In this document: positions 26,543 to 35,954 of the stretch, piece after piece
Layout: the number at the start of each line of letters is the position of its first letter
Position numbering within the stretch: position 1 is the first letter of the stretch
Assembly: GCF_900111095.1 (NCBI RefSeq)
Contig: NZ_FOGB01000008.1
Span: forward strand, 75,275 to 139,274
Source of the DNA: Amphritea atlantica
Lineage (GTDB): Bacteria; Pseudomonadota; Gammaproteobacteria; Pseudomonadales; Balneatricaceae
DNA length: 64,000 nucleotides
Direction: 5' to 3'
The notes under the pieces: generated by a model
Told to the model about the DNA's origin: nothing
The model's input: the letters and a program-made list of their open reading frames with translations, nothing else
Databases searched by the model: none
Made by a program: the position numbers and the translations under genes

Positions 26543-27339
26543 TTTCCAGCCTCCTTTGCGCGATCCAGGAAGGACTGAACAGAGTCGCGGTGCTCTTTCG
26601 ATGTATAGCAGATGCCCTGTGCTTTGCTGCCTTCAGCAAAGACCTGATGATCAGACATTTCGTAGCTATGGTTGATAATGGATTTGGTCAGTGCGATTGC
26701 GGTGCGTGAACCGTTGCTCATCTCTTCAGCCATTGCCTGCGCGGTGTTCAGCAGTTCGCTGGCATCACAGAGCTGATCTGCTATCCCCAGTTGCAGTGCT
26801 TCGTCTGCGCCCACCCGGCGGCCGCTGAAGATCAGGGCTTTAGCCCGGCCTAAACCGACCCGGCGTGGCAGGAAGTACATACCGCCACCATCGGGAACCA
26901 GTCCACGGGCGATATAAGCCCAGGTAAAATGTGCATACTGCTGTGAAGCTACTACAAAATCACAGGACAGGGCGAGGTCGGCACCCAGACCGGCGGCCGC
27001 GCCGTTAACGGCAGCAATAGTCGGAACCGGCAGGTTCAGCAGCAGGCTTGCCGCATAGTGGACGCCTTGCTGACGATCCCAGCCGTTGAAGCCGACAGTT
27101 GATAGTTCTGCTTCCATACGCGCTTTCATGCCCGCGATATCACCACCCGCGCAGAAGCCCTTACCGTTACCTGTAATAATTAATGCGCGAACCGAGCGGT
27201 CAGCACGGATCGAAACCAGGTGCTCTACCAGCTCAGCGCGCATCGCATCGCTCATTGCGTTGCGCTTTTCTGGTCGGTCAAGGGTCAGGGTAACGACGCC
27301 ATTGTTAATAGAATACTGTATCAGGGGTGCTTCGCTCAT
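26539..27339 (-). CDS. Enoyl-CoA hydratase/isomerase (PaaG-like)
   Basis: 266-residue crotonase, first gene of the minus-strand beta-oxidation operon. Oxyanion-hole segments are GKGFCAGGDIAGM and AVNGAAAGLGADLALSCDF. The second catalytic position reads RGLVPDGGGMYFLPR, with aspartate in place of glutamate, as in PaaG-type isomerases. It may therefore shift or hydrate an unusual enoyl-CoA. AGAGG precedes the ATG, and the end overlaps the synthetase gene by four bases. Confidence 0.88.
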   Translation of the reverse strand: MSEAPLIQYSINNGVVTLTLDRPEKRNAMSDAMRAELVEHLVSIRADRSVRALIITGNGKGFCAGGDIAGMKARMEAELSTVGFNGWDRQQGVHYAASLLLNLPVPTIAAVNGAAAGLGADLALSCDFVVASQQYAHFTWAYIARGLVPDGGGMYFLPRRVGLGRAKALIFSGRRVGADEALQLGIADQLCDASELLNTAQAMAEEMSNGSRTAIALTKSIINHSYEMSDHQVFAEGSKAQGICYTSKEHRDSVQSFLDRAKEAGK

Positions 27340-27857
27340 AGTGTGCCTCTTATTATTAATCTATCTCCCGGCTGTTGGGCTGGAGACGATACCGAATGCC
27401 GTTTCACCCAGCGCTCGGCGATATTTCTTTCAATGACAATGTTGCAAAAAAACGCTTGTTAGCATTTATAAAGTCCAATCATTATTTAACGTGGAACAGT
27501 TCTGTTCAATTGAGTAAAGCTGCTGACATAGCTAACAAATTGTTATAACGATGCGGGCTGTGTGGCGGGGAAAAGCACGGTTTATCTGTCTCTCATCGCT
27601 TTTTTGTACATTTGGGGCAAGCTGAGGTCTGTCCAAAGCCTAATAAATACTTAGTTCAGTAGTGGGCTGCGTTAGGTCATAGTAATTAGCAGAGTGCATA
27701 TTTGACTCGATTGGCAGTAAAAACATCACAACACCTCTGGTGTTTGATTGTGGCCGCTGAGATTGACCGGAATGCACCATACATAATAATAACCAACCCT
27801 TATGGCCTATTCGCCGGAGGGTGAGTCAGGAATATCTGGCTTGAGTTGGAGTATCGA
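27340..27857. other. Divergent promoter region between the beta-oxidation operon and tctB
   Basis: About 520 bp of AT-rich DNA without a gene, holding the promoters for both divergent units. CTGACA (27523) and TATAAC (27544) with 15-bp spacing is a weak sigma-70 candidate on the plus strand. No clear operator is seen. Confidence 0.4.
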
Positions 27858-28370
27858 ATGAATAATTCAATATCATCGGGCACAACGGAGGATAACCAGA
27901 GCTTAAGTGCAGGTCTGGTTAAAATCTCCATGCCGTTGCTGGAACTGCTGGGCGGTGCCCTGATCACTATGGTTTCTGGCTTTTATCTCTACGAAGCTTT
28001 GCAGTTGCCCGAGCCTTTCAATGCTAAGGCTGTGGGGGCTGGAGAGTTTCCATTGATCATCGGTGTCGTCACACTGGCCTGTGCTCTGGGATTGACAATA
28101 CTCAGTCTGGTAAAGCTTATCTCAGGAAAGACCTCTGAATATGCCTCCTTTCCACGTCTGGGGTTTGTGGCGTTATCGATAGCGGCGTTGATTGCTGTCG
28201 TATCCTTTATGGAAATACTGGGCGCGTTTGGCAGTATGGCTATTCTGAGCTTTATGGTGATGCTGGCTGGTGGAGAACGGCGTATCGGTTATCTGGTTTC
28301 TATACCTGTCGTGTTAGGCGCAACTATCTATGTTGTCTTTGTTCTGGCGCTCGGCGTTTATTTTCCGTGA
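27858..28370 (+). CDS. Tripartite tricarboxylate transporter small subunit (TctB family)
   Basis: 170-residue membrane protein with four hydrophobic segments, the usual size for TctB. It is the small membrane subunit that works with TctA and a periplasmic TctC to import tri- or dicarboxylates with a cation gradient. TTG 27846 is in frame, but ATG 27858 follows GGAG with correct spacing. tctA starts 9 bp downstream. No tctC is adjacent; the nearest is at 37475 on the other strand. Confidence 0.85.
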   Translation: MNNSISSGTTEDNQSLSAGLVKISMPLLELLGGALITMVSGFYLYEALQLPEPFNAKAVGAGEFPLIIGVVTLACALGLTILSLVKLISGKTSEYASFPRLGFVALSIAALIAVVSFMEILGAFGSMAILSFMVMLAGGERRIGYLVSIPVVLGATIYVVFVLALGVYFP

Positions 28371-28379
28371 GGTTTAGTC

Positions 28380-29882
28380 ATGTTAGATAACTTAGTTCTT
28401 GGTTTTTCAGCGTTTGCAGATCCATTGGTTCTGGTAGGCCTGCTGGTTGGGGCTTTTCTTGGTTACCTTATCGGTGCTATACCCGGACTGGGGCCTAGTC
28501 TGGGGGTGGCATTGCTAATCCCGTTCACCTATAGCCTTGATCCGCTGGTGTCTATTGTGACGCTGATCGCGCTTTATGCTGCGGCGGAGTATGGCGGAGC
28601 GATATCGGCTATTTTACTTAACTCTCCCGGAACCGCTGCTGCGGTAGCCACCTCCTGGGACGGCTTTCCGCTGACCCAGCAGGGTAAAGCCGGTGTTGCC
28701 CTGAATGTTTCAATTATCTCTTCCGGTATTGGTATCTTTGTCAGTACCATCCTGTTGTTTCTTACTGCAGTGCCGCTGTCGGAAATGGCATTAAGTTTCG
28801 GCCCAACGGCATATTTTGGTCTGGCATTAGTGGGTCTGAGCCTGGTGTCCAGTTTTTCAACAGGTTCACCTCTGAAAGGTGCGGTTGCGATGGGGATCGG
28901 TCTGGGTCTGGCGACTATCGGTCTGGATGCTCAAACGGGTGTCCCGCGTTTCAGCTATAGCCCTGAGTTTTTTGAGGGGCTGCCACTGGTGCCTGTTTTG
29001 CTTGGTTTATATGCGCTTTCGGAAGTTATCTTCATGATAGAGGAGGGACCATCTGCTAAAACCAAGAGTATGGCTATGTCCGGATTGCTGGTTGTTCCGG
29101 TGAAGACCTTTATGACTCTGAAATGGCATCTGATGCGCAGCTCCATTATGGGGTATATCATCGGAGTCATTCCCGGTGCCGGTGCCTCAATAGCCTCATT
29201 CGTTTCCTATGGCGTTGCCAAGAGAACATCAAAGAAACCGGAGATGTTTGGTAAAGGCAGCCTTGAGGGGATCTGCGCCTCTGAAAGCGCAAATAATGCG
29301 GCGGTTTCCGGGGCGCTGTCTCCGCTGTTGGCGCTGGGTATCCCCGGGTCTCCAACCACTGCGATCATGATTGGTGCGTTGATGATTCATGGTATTCAGC
29401 CGGGTCCCCTGCTGTTCACGATGTCTCCTGAGATTCCCTACACTATTTTTGCCTCGTTGTGGGTCAGTGTGCCACTTATGATACTGATCGGTCTGTTAGG
29501 GGCACGGTTCTGGGCCAAAGTATCTGATATTCCCCGCCCGATGGTTGCCGCTATTGTTGCGGCAATCAGTCTGATCGGGTCATACGCATCTGAGAACTCA
29601 GTCTTTCCGGTCATGATTACCCTGGCATTTGGTATTCTGGGTTATATATTCCGTAAGCTTGATATCCCACTGGCGCCTATTATTCTTGCGCTGGTGCTGG
29701 GTGAGATGCTGGAAACAAATTTCCGTCGAGCGCTGCTGATCTCAAATGGTGAAATGGATATCTTCTACACCAGTCCGATCACGTTGATTTTGCTGACGAT
29801 TGCCGTACTGTCTTTTGCTCTTCCTGCGATCAGTGCGCTGCGTAGCTGGAATAAGCGCAAGGCTTTCCACGACGAAGAGTAA
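28380..29882 (+). CDS. Tripartite tricarboxylate transporter large permease (TctA family)
   Basis: 500-residue permease with about twelve membrane segments in two homologous halves. Each half has a glycine/proline-rich signature: GAIPGLGPSLGVALLIPFTY with AEYGGAISAILLNSPGT in the first, and GVIPGAGASIASFVSYG with ESANNAAVSGALSPLLALGIPGSP in the second. This is the substrate-translocating subunit. It is cotranscribed with tctB and followed by a good terminator. Confidence 0.95.
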   Translation: MLDNLVLGFSAFADPLVLVGLLVGAFLGYLIGAIPGLGPSLGVALLIPFTYSLDPLVSIVTLIALYAAAEYGGAISAILLNSPGTAAAVATSWDGFPLTQQGKAGVALNVSIISSGIGIFVSTILLFLTAVPLSEMALSFGPTAYFGLALVGLSLVSSFSTGSPLKGAVAMGIGLGLATIGLDAQTGVPRFSYSPEFFEGLPLVPVLLGLYALSEVIFMIEEGPSAKTKSMAMSGLLVVPVKTFMTLKWHLMRSSIMGYIIGVIPGAGASIASFVSYGVAKRTSKKPEMFGKGSLEGICASESANNAAVSGALSPLLALGIPGSPTTAIMIGALMIHGIQPGPLLFTMSPEIPYTIFASLWVSVPLMILIGLLGARFWAKVSDIPRPMVAAIVAAISLIGSYASENSVFPVMITLAFGILGYIFRKLDIPLAPIILALVLGEMLETNFRRALLISNGEMDIFYTSPITLILLTIAVLSFALPAISALRSWNKRKAFHDEE

Positions 29883-29918
29883 TTCTCTCCTGTTCCATAT
29901 CTCTTCCTGGAATTTCAG

Positions 29919-29948
29919 CCCTTATCAGTTTTGATAAGGGTTTTTTTT
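29919..29948 (+). terminator. Terminator after tctA
   Basis: Stem CCCTTATCA / TGATAAGGG, 4-nt loop and eight T residues. Confidence 0.92.
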
Positions 29949-30470
29949 ATTCCAGGCATTCCGCTTGTGCGCTGTTGTCACACATGGCTGGCTCAAGGCT
30001 TTGATTGAAATCCCTGCTGTAACCGAACTGCTCCTGACCGAATTGGGTGTCTTAAAGGCACGCCTGTTAGTGGCAACGCCTGTCTGGCACCGGGGCCGAT
30101 GTTGCTGTTGTCACGACTACCAATAAGGCGATTTGCTAGTCCGGAAGTGCACTGCAGACTTCACATGCTGCGGCCCTATATAGTGTTCATTCTTTTAGTC
30201 AGGGGCTGCATAGTGAGGCGTTACTTGCTGTTATCCCTATGTTGCTGAGATAGAAACCTGCCATCCTGAACATGTCCAACGGCGGAAAGAAACCGTCTGG
30301 ACTATCCAGTTTGGTTTTTTGGGGGGGGCATGCGAGCCGCTGCAGAATGGTTGGTTTTGCAGAGTTTTGGAACTGGCTGGAGCGTTGGTGTTGCGGCAGG
30401 ATTTAACTCAGTAGTGATCGATCTTCAGGTCGTCCCGCTAGAGGGGGAAGTGGGACTAAACAGGGGTAAT
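29949..30470. other. Gene-free stretch between convergent tctA and dctM terminators
   Basis: About 520 bp. Short coding-like pieces on the plus strand (for example around 30000-30130 and 30330-30480) never join into an open frame, and no family is recognised. It may be a decayed gene. A run of nine G residues lies near 30320. Confidence 0.4.
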
Positions 30471-30507
30471 AAAAAAGGGAAGTCGTTGCTATAACGCCTT
30501 CCCCTTT
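30471..30507 (-). terminator. Terminator of the TRAP operon
   Basis: On the minus strand AAAGGGGAAG...CTTCCCTTTTTT forms a stem with one bulged G and an inner GCGTT/AACG extension. It ends in a T-run, 44 bp after the dctM stop. Confidence 0.8.
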
Positions 30508-30550
30508 ATGATGTGTTTGTTGTGGCATGTCCGGGTTTAGTACTGCTGCC

Positions 30551-31840
30551 CTAGAGTAAAAACAGTGTAATACCCGGGAAGATAATCAGCAGTGCCAGAC
30601 GAGTAATATCTGCTGCCCAGAACGGGGTTACCCCTTTGAATATCGTTGATAACTTGACCGTTGGAACGATCGACTTTATCGCAAATACGTTGATTCCCAA
30701 CGGAGGGGTTATCATGCCGGTTTCCACCACAATCACCAGAATGATGCCGAACCATACCGGGTCGTAACCGAGGTTCTGCACGATAGGGAATACCACTGGA
30801 ATGGTTAGCAGAACCATGCCGATACTGTCCAGGAAACAACCTAAAATCAGATAGATTAACAGGATGCTCAACAGGATCAGCATTGGCGGTGCATCAAACG
30901 AGACAATATAGTCTGCGATGGTGATGTTGGCGCGGGTGAGAACGAAGAAGTTGATCAGCATAAAGGCACCAAACACGATCAGGGCAATCATCCCGGTCGT
31001 CCTGGTTGTTGATTTCAGCGACTCGACAATGTGACGCCAGCTCAGTGATCTGCGAATTAAACCGATAATCAGTGCGAAGATGACGCCGAATCCGGCGGCT
31101 TCTGTTGGCGTGAAAATACCCAGATAGAGGCCGCCGATAATCAGTACAAACAAAGAGACCATGCTGGCTAGTTTAGGCAGTGCGCTTAGTTTTTGCTTCA
31201 GCGTAGTGGGGGTGCCTGCGCCAGCGGATTTTGGCCACATTCGTACGACGATAACGATAGTCAGGGTGTAGATAATCAACTGCATGATTCCGGGTATCAC
31301 CGCTGCGACAAACAGGTCTGTGATGGAGGTCTCTGTCAGTACGCCATAGATCACCAGAATGATGGATGGAGGTATGAGTACTCCAATGGTGCCGCCAGCA
31401 GCCACTGCACCCGTGGCCAGTGCATCGCTATAACCATATTTTTTCATCTCAGGGAGGGCGACCTGGCCCAGTGCCGTCGCTGTTGCCAGGGATGAGCCGG
31501 AAACCGCAGCAAAGCATCCACACGCCGCAATGGTGGACATCGCCAGTGAACCTTTCAGTCCCCCGAAAAGGCGGGAACAGCCTTCGTAAAGATCGGCTGA
31601 CATCCCTGAACGGGTTGCCAGGTTGCCCATCAGAATGAAGAGCGGCACGATGCAAAGCTCGTAGTTGAAGCTGATCTCCATCGCCACCTCGCCGATGATA
31701 AACGACGCGGTATCAAAACCATACAGAATCAGGATGCCGGTAAAGGCTGAGATCGCCATAGATGCACCAATGGGGATACTGAGCAGCATCATGCCCAGCA
31801 GCATGCTGACAACCAGAATGGTTACTTCTATCTCAGTCAT
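30551..31840 (-). CDS. TRAP transporter large permease DctM
   Basis: 429-residue membrane protein with about twelve hydrophobic segments, including PEMKKYGYSDALATGAVAAG and GGTIGVLIPPSIILVIYGV typical of DctM. It is the translocating subunit of a sodium-coupled TRAP carboxylate importer. The frame is open 25 codons further upstream, but ATG 31840 follows AGGAGA and gives the standard start MTEIEVTILV. It overlaps the DctQ gene by eight bases. Order is dctP, dctQ, dctM. Confidence 0.94.
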   Translation of the reverse strand: MTEIEVTILVVSMLLGMMLLSIPIGASMAISAFTGILILYGFDTASFIIGEVAMEISFNYELCIVPLFILMGNLATRSGMSADLYEGCSRLFGGLKGSLAMSTIAACGCFAAVSGSSLATATALGQVALPEMKKYGYSDALATGAVAAGGTIGVLIPPSIILVIYGVLTETSITDLFVAAVIPGIMQLIIYTLTIVIVVRMWPKSAGAGTPTTLKQKLSALPKLASMVSLFVLIIGGLYLGIFTPTEAAGFGVIFALIIGLIRRSLSWRHIVESLKSTTRTTGMIALIVFGAFMLINFFVLTRANITIADYIVSFDAPPMLILLSILLIYLILGCFLDSIGMVLLTIPVVFPIVQNLGYDPVWFGIILVIVVETGMITPPLGINVFAIKSIVPTVKLSTIFKGVTPFWAADITRLALLIIFPGITLFLL

Positions 31841-32324
31841 GATTAGGTTCTCCTGAGGGCAGGTCTGAAGAGTCGGGGCTAAACAGCAATCGGGCGGCGA
31901 CCATGATCGCTGCAACGGCTATCAGAAACGCAAATCCGGCCATCAGATAGATCGGCAGATGCAGTACCGGTGTTAAATCACCGGAATCACGCAGGGACAG
32001 GGTTCTCTCAAACAGCCCCCATCCGATTCCTGCCGTTACCAGTAACACTGCGAACTGACTCAGTTTTTCAAGCACCGTACGCCAGCCATGAGACGCTTTA
32101 ATCATGATGAACTCGAGTCGGATATGTTCGCGTGAATAGGTTGCCTGAGTCAGCGAGCCCAGCATGACTACTGCCATGAAGCCTTCGACCAGCTCGATAC
32201 TTCCAGGGAGTGGCGATGAAAAAATGTAGCGCCCGATAACATCTATAAAGATAAGTACAGAGAGCGCAGCTAAAACCACTACCGTAAACACGGCAGTGGT
32301 TCGACGGGCATATTCGCCAATCAT
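31833..32324 (-). CDS. TRAP transporter small permease DctQ
   Basis: 163-residue protein with four membrane segments (around 13-30, 45-65, 90-110 and 130-150) and the common DctQ pattern R-Y-(FS)PLPGSIEL followed by HIRLEF. It pairs with DctM. AAGGGA precedes the ATG. It lies 25 bp after dctP and overlaps dctM. Confidence 0.9.
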   Translation of the reverse strand: MIGEYARRTTAVFTVVVLAALSVLIFIDVIGRYIFSSPLPGSIELVEGFMAVVMLGSLTQATYSREHIRLEFIMIKASHGWRTVLEKLSQFAVLLVTAGIGWGLFERTLSLRDSGDLTPVLHLPIYLMAGFAFLIAVAAIMVAARLLFSPDSSDLPSGEPNHD

Positions 32325-32349
32325 ATTCAGGTTCCCTTATTCGCTAAGG

Positions 32350-33351
32350 TTATTCGCTGAATTCCGCCAGAACGGCGTCAGCATCGATACCCTGAGCTTC
32401 GGCTTTGGCTTTCCACTCGGCAGTGATTGTTTTGGAGCGTTGTTGAAGATCGCTGAGTACTTCAGAGGTCACTGTATTGATTTCGTGGTCTGGGTCAGCA
32501 GCGATATCGCTACGGGTTTTAGCCGCGGCAGCATCCCATGCGCGGCCGAGGAAGGCTGCTGTCTCAGGACCAGAGTTAGCATCAATCAGTGCCTGAAGAT
32601 CTGCGGGTAGTGAATCATAGAATTTTTGGTTCATCGCAAAGAAGAAAGCGATGGTATAAAAACCGTTGGGAACTTCTAAATGGTAAGGAAGAAGCTTTTC
32701 CAGGCGGTAAGATTTGATCGCATCCCAGGGGAACAGAATGCCATCGGCGACGCCACGGGCCAGTGCCTCATGTGCTTTGCTGGCAGGCATGACGACAGCC
32801 GTTGCCCCCAGCGCTTCGGCCCACTTTACGCCAGAGCCGATGGTGCGGATTTTCATGCCGTTAAGGTCAGCGGGGGAGGTGACTTTCTCTTTGGTATGCA
32901 GTACACCGGGAGAGTGAACATGAATAGCAAGTAGTTTGGTATCGGTAAACTCTTTATCGGCGAAGTGTTTCTGCCAGATCTCGGTAATTTTACGGCTGCC
33001 CTCTTCGGCGCTGGGAACCAGGAAAGGCAGTTCAACGACCTGACTCAGTTCGAAGCGTCCCGGAGTCCAGGGCAATGCTCCCCATCCAGCCTGGACAACG
33101 CCCTGCTTAATCAGGTCATACTGACCGGCAGGTTTACCGATAATGGCTTTATCTACCGTTACTTTAATGCGTCCATTGGACTCTTTATTGATCTTATCTG
33201 CCCACTCGTTCAGCGCGACAGAGACCGCGTGATGAGGGTTTGGGTTCCAGTTAGCGATGCGCAAGTTAAACTCTGCGGCGTTCGCGATTGAAACCATGTT
33301 GCACAGAATGGCAGCGGCGAAGATCAGTGAGTATTTTAAGTATTTCATCAT
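32350..33351 (-). CDS. TRAP transporter solute-binding protein DctP
   Basis: 333-residue periplasmic binding protein with signal peptide (cleavage near SIANA|AEF). DctP features seen are LNEWADKINKESNGRIKVTV, the arginine-bearing segment DLNGMKIRTIGSG (carboxylate binding in this family) and ALARGVADGILFPWDAIKSYRLEKLLPYH. The bound acid is not known. It is the first gene of the three-gene TRAP operon. Next upstream, 86 bp away, is an isochorismatase-like gene that could be part of the same transcript. Confidence 0.93.
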   Translation of the reverse strand: MMKYLKYSLIFAAAILCNMVSIANAAEFNLRIANWNPNPHHAVSVALNEWADKINKESNGRIKVTVDKAIIGKPAGQYDLIKQGVVQAGWGALPWTPGRFELSQVVELPFLVPSAEEGSRKITEIWQKHFADKEFTDTKLLAIHVHSPGVLHTKEKVTSPADLNGMKIRTIGSGVKWAEALGATAVVMPASKAHEALARGVADGILFPWDAIKSYRLEKLLPYHLEVPNGFYTIAFFFAMNQKFYDSLPADLQALIDANSGPETAAFLGRAWDAAAAKTRSDIAADPDHEINTVTSEVLSDLQQRSKTITAEWKAKAEAQGIDADAVLAEFSE

Positions 33352-33437
33352 TCTTATCCGTTATTTTTGTTGGTAGGGATTAAAATATGAGTATGGAAAA
33401 GGCGTTGTCCTGGCAGGGATGTGCCAGCGCCAGGCTG

Positions 33438-34034
33438 TTAGGCTTGCTGGCCGATCTGTTCAAGTAGCGTGACAGAGTCTGTTACGGTGCCGAATAGTGG
33501 CAGAACTTTTTCGCACACGGTCCGGTGTAGTTCCATGTCTGGCGAGGCGCAGCAGTCTTCCAGGATCGAGACGAACAGGCCAGAGTCATCGCCGTGTCGC
33601 GCGGTGCTATCGACCACCATATGGGTGTACACTCCGGCCAGAACGATATGCTCTACTTTGTTACACTGCAGCCAGTTGAGAAGGTTGGTATTGTGAAATG
33701 GGTTGACCGCCCGTTTGGTGACCACCAGTTCGCCTTCCCGAGGTGCCAGTGCAGGCGGGAAGCCTGTGCCGAATTCACCGATGATCATGGCGTTCATCTC
33801 TTTCAGGTGTGCCAGTCTGGATTGTTGACTGATGGCATCAATGTAGCCTTTTTCAAAGCCAACATTGACGAATACAACGGGCCAGTTCCTGTCGCGAAAA
33901 GCATCGGCAACCCTGGCTGTTTTCTCAACCAGCTTTAACTCATCAACGGTTTTCCAGAAGCCTTTAGAGCCAACTTTGCCTTTAGGGTCTATCAGTTCAT
34001 TCTGCATATCGAGAATGATAAGTGCGGATCTCAT
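33438..34034 (-). CDS. Isochorismatase-like hydrolase without nucleophilic cysteine
   Basis: 198 residues of the cysteine-hydrolase/isochorismatase fold. The catalytic aspartate is in ALIILDMQNELI (D9) and the lysine in ELVVTKRAVNPFHNT. The usual nucleophile position in the G-V-x-T-x-x-C-V motif reads GVYTHMVVDSTA, with methionine replacing cysteine. Amidase members need that cysteine, whereas true isochorismatases do not, so an amidase role is unlikely unless another residue substitutes. It lies upstream of the TRAP operon in the same direction and may act on the imported compound. Confidence 0.82.
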   Translation of the reverse strand: MRSALIILDMQNELIDPKGKVGSKGFWKTVDELKLVEKTARVADAFRDRNWPVVFVNVGFEKGYIDAISQQSRLAHLKEMNAMIIGEFGTGFPPALAPREGELVVTKRAVNPFHNTNLLNWLQCNKVEHIVLAGVYTHMVVDSTARHGDDSGLFVSILEDCCASPDMELHRTVCEKVLPLFGTVTDSVTLLEQIGQQA

Positions 34035-34541
34035 ATAACGTACCTACGGGGATATTTTTCTTGTTTAAGGTTTGTCTTAGTAAATCTAGCCAAGATGAGT
34101 CGGTGTTTGAAGAAACTATTTGTTTTCTTTGGGGTGGTTAAAAGTTGGTCTGATAAGGTTTTTAATACAATGATTTATTTTAAGTTGTTGATTGTAATGT
34201 GATTATAATTTGTTGTTTTTCCCGTTATTGATGCTGTTTTTAGTGACTGTAATTTATTTAAATTTTAGTTATTGATATTTTTGTAAATAATGATAGGTAC
34301 AGAATTAATAAAATGAATAGGTACAGTTAAGGAAGAGTAGAGTAAGTTATTTATCGTAGATAAAACGGTAGTATCATAATGAGTATCTGACAATGTTAAT
34401 TATTGCGGGATTAATAGTATTAGACGGGCTAAAGACTTAGCTGGGATAGCGGTTTTTATAGGTTGCAATATACGCAGATAAACCTGATCCGTGGATCAGG
34501 CTTATTAAACGTATTTGCTTGGTGCGGACCAGAATAGAGGG
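34035..34541. other. AT-rich intergenic region with ATAGGTACAG direct repeats
   Basis: About 500 bp, very AT-rich, no gene. ATAGGTACAG occurs at 34293-34302 and again at 34317-34326. The same word and a near copy occur before the MocR gene at 42107. It should contain the promoter of the isochorismatase-TRAP unit. Confidence 0.5.
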
Positions 34542-35888
34542 TTATTTCAGCGCAATTTCCTGTGGCAGATTGTTGCTATGCAAAATCTGGTGACGCAGGT
34601 TTACCAGTGTCTCAGGGGCGATAACTGAGCCCGCCAGTTCGTCATACTTGGCGATCATCTCTGCGTCGGTCAGTGGGTTTTCAGGGTCCCCTTTGCGGGT
34701 TTGCTGGAAATGGTTCAACGTCTGTCCATTGTTGAGGGTAACATTGATACGTGCCATCCGTTTTCTGGGGTAGGCTGCGGCCAGCTCAGCATCTTCGCTG
34801 ACGCTGACTCTGGGCATGAACGCCCTGATATCTTCCCGTGCAAGGGCTGATTCGGAGAATGCGCTGAGACGCACACCGCCCAGAAAGAACTGCGCGGCGA
34901 TGCAGTACTGGATACTGAAGCGTGCTTCCTGAGCTGACTTGGGCGCAGGCCGGTTACACATATTATAGGTTGGGCCGTAACCTTTGATATGGATGCTGTG
35001 AATATCCTCTACGGCGAAACCATGTTCAGACTGGAGTATTCTGAGCCCGTCCAGAGCCGGAAAAATATGCCCGCAACAGCCATGATTTTTGACCGTCATC
35101 CGGGTGATCGGGGTCCACTCACCCAGGCCTTCAAATGCCGCATCCCAGTTACCGGTTGAGTCGCTGGTAGCCGCAGCATAACCTTTTGGTGCATGCAGGC
35201 TGTCCATCGATCCGGTCATACCTTCGGCGGCGGCCATCGCGGCCAGAATGCCGGCATCGGCGGCGTGCCCAGGGTGCATCGCTTTAGCCATCCCTTCGCC
35301 CTGCAGGTTCTGCTGGTGCCCCCCGGCGAAACTGGTCGCCAGTGCGATGGCATTGGCAATGATGGTTGCATCGCCTTTCAACAGCATCGCGGCAGCAACC
35401 GCAGCGCCAATTGTGCCGACCGTTGAGGTGATATGCCAATAGGTATAATGGCTTGGCTGGATAGCCAGAGATATTCTGCAGCCGACTTCATAACCGGCAA
35501 TAACTGCCCGGTGTAACTGCTCCAGAGAAACTTCTTGATCCTGAGCTACGGCGAGCGCTGCGGCGATCGTCGGGCTGCCAGGATGGTAGCCACCATCTTT
35601 GAAAATATCATCAAACTCGACGGTGTGGCTGGCGGTGCCATTAATCAGTGCAGCATGGCGGGCGGAACCCAGGCTGCCATCCACATAACAGACCGCTTTG
35701 CCGTTACCCCGACTGGAATGACAGGCAGCAGCCAGAAGCATCGCCGGAGGTTGAACGCAGCCTGGTAGTGTGGTGGCAAACCAGTCGAGGATAGCCCGGC
35801 GGGTGGCCTGGCTGATATCGTCACTCAGGGGCAATTGATGCCAGTTTGCAGCCGCTTCGGCCAGGGATTGTATCGGATTGTTTATCAT
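34542..35888 (-). CDS. MmgE/PrpD family protein
   Basis: 448 residues of the MmgE/PrpD fold, which includes 2-methylcitrate dehydratase, cis-aconitate decarboxylase and related lyases. The conserved block ALINGTASHTVEFDDIF and HPGSPTIAAALAVAQ lies near residue 80-110, and TVKNHGCCGHIFPALDGL near 260. The frame is open 15 codons upstream (35933), but ATG 35888 looks better because ACAGGA precedes it. It lies downstream of a CaiB-type CoA-transferase in the same direction, a pairing found in catabolism of dicarboxylic acids. The exact substrate is unknown. Confidence 0.85.
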   Translation of the reverse strand: MINNPIQSLAEAAANWHQLPLSDDISQATRRAILDWFATTLPGCVQPPAMLLAAACHSSRGNGKAVCYVDGSLGSARHAALINGTASHTVEFDDIFKDGGYHPGSPTIAAALAVAQDQEVSLEQLHRAVIAGYEVGCRISLAIQPSHYTYWHITSTVGTIGAAVAAAMLLKGDATIIANAIALATSFAGGHQQNLQGEGMAKAMHPGHAADAGILAAMAAAEGMTGSMDSLHAPKGYAAATSDSTGNWDAAFEGLGEWTPITRMTVKNHGCCGHIFPALDGLRILQSEHGFAVEDIHSIHIKGYGPTYNMCNRPAPKSAQEARFSIQYCIAAQFFLGGVRLSAFSESALAREDIRAFMPRVSVSEDAELAAAYPRKRMARINVTLNNGQTLNHFQQTRKGDPENPLTDAEMIAKYDELAGSVIAPETLVNLRHQILHSNNLPQEIALK

Positions 35889-35954
35889 ATCGATCCTGTC
35901 GCCAGCCAAAACCACTGGGGAGGGCATTGGCATGATTCATTAACTATTTGAATA

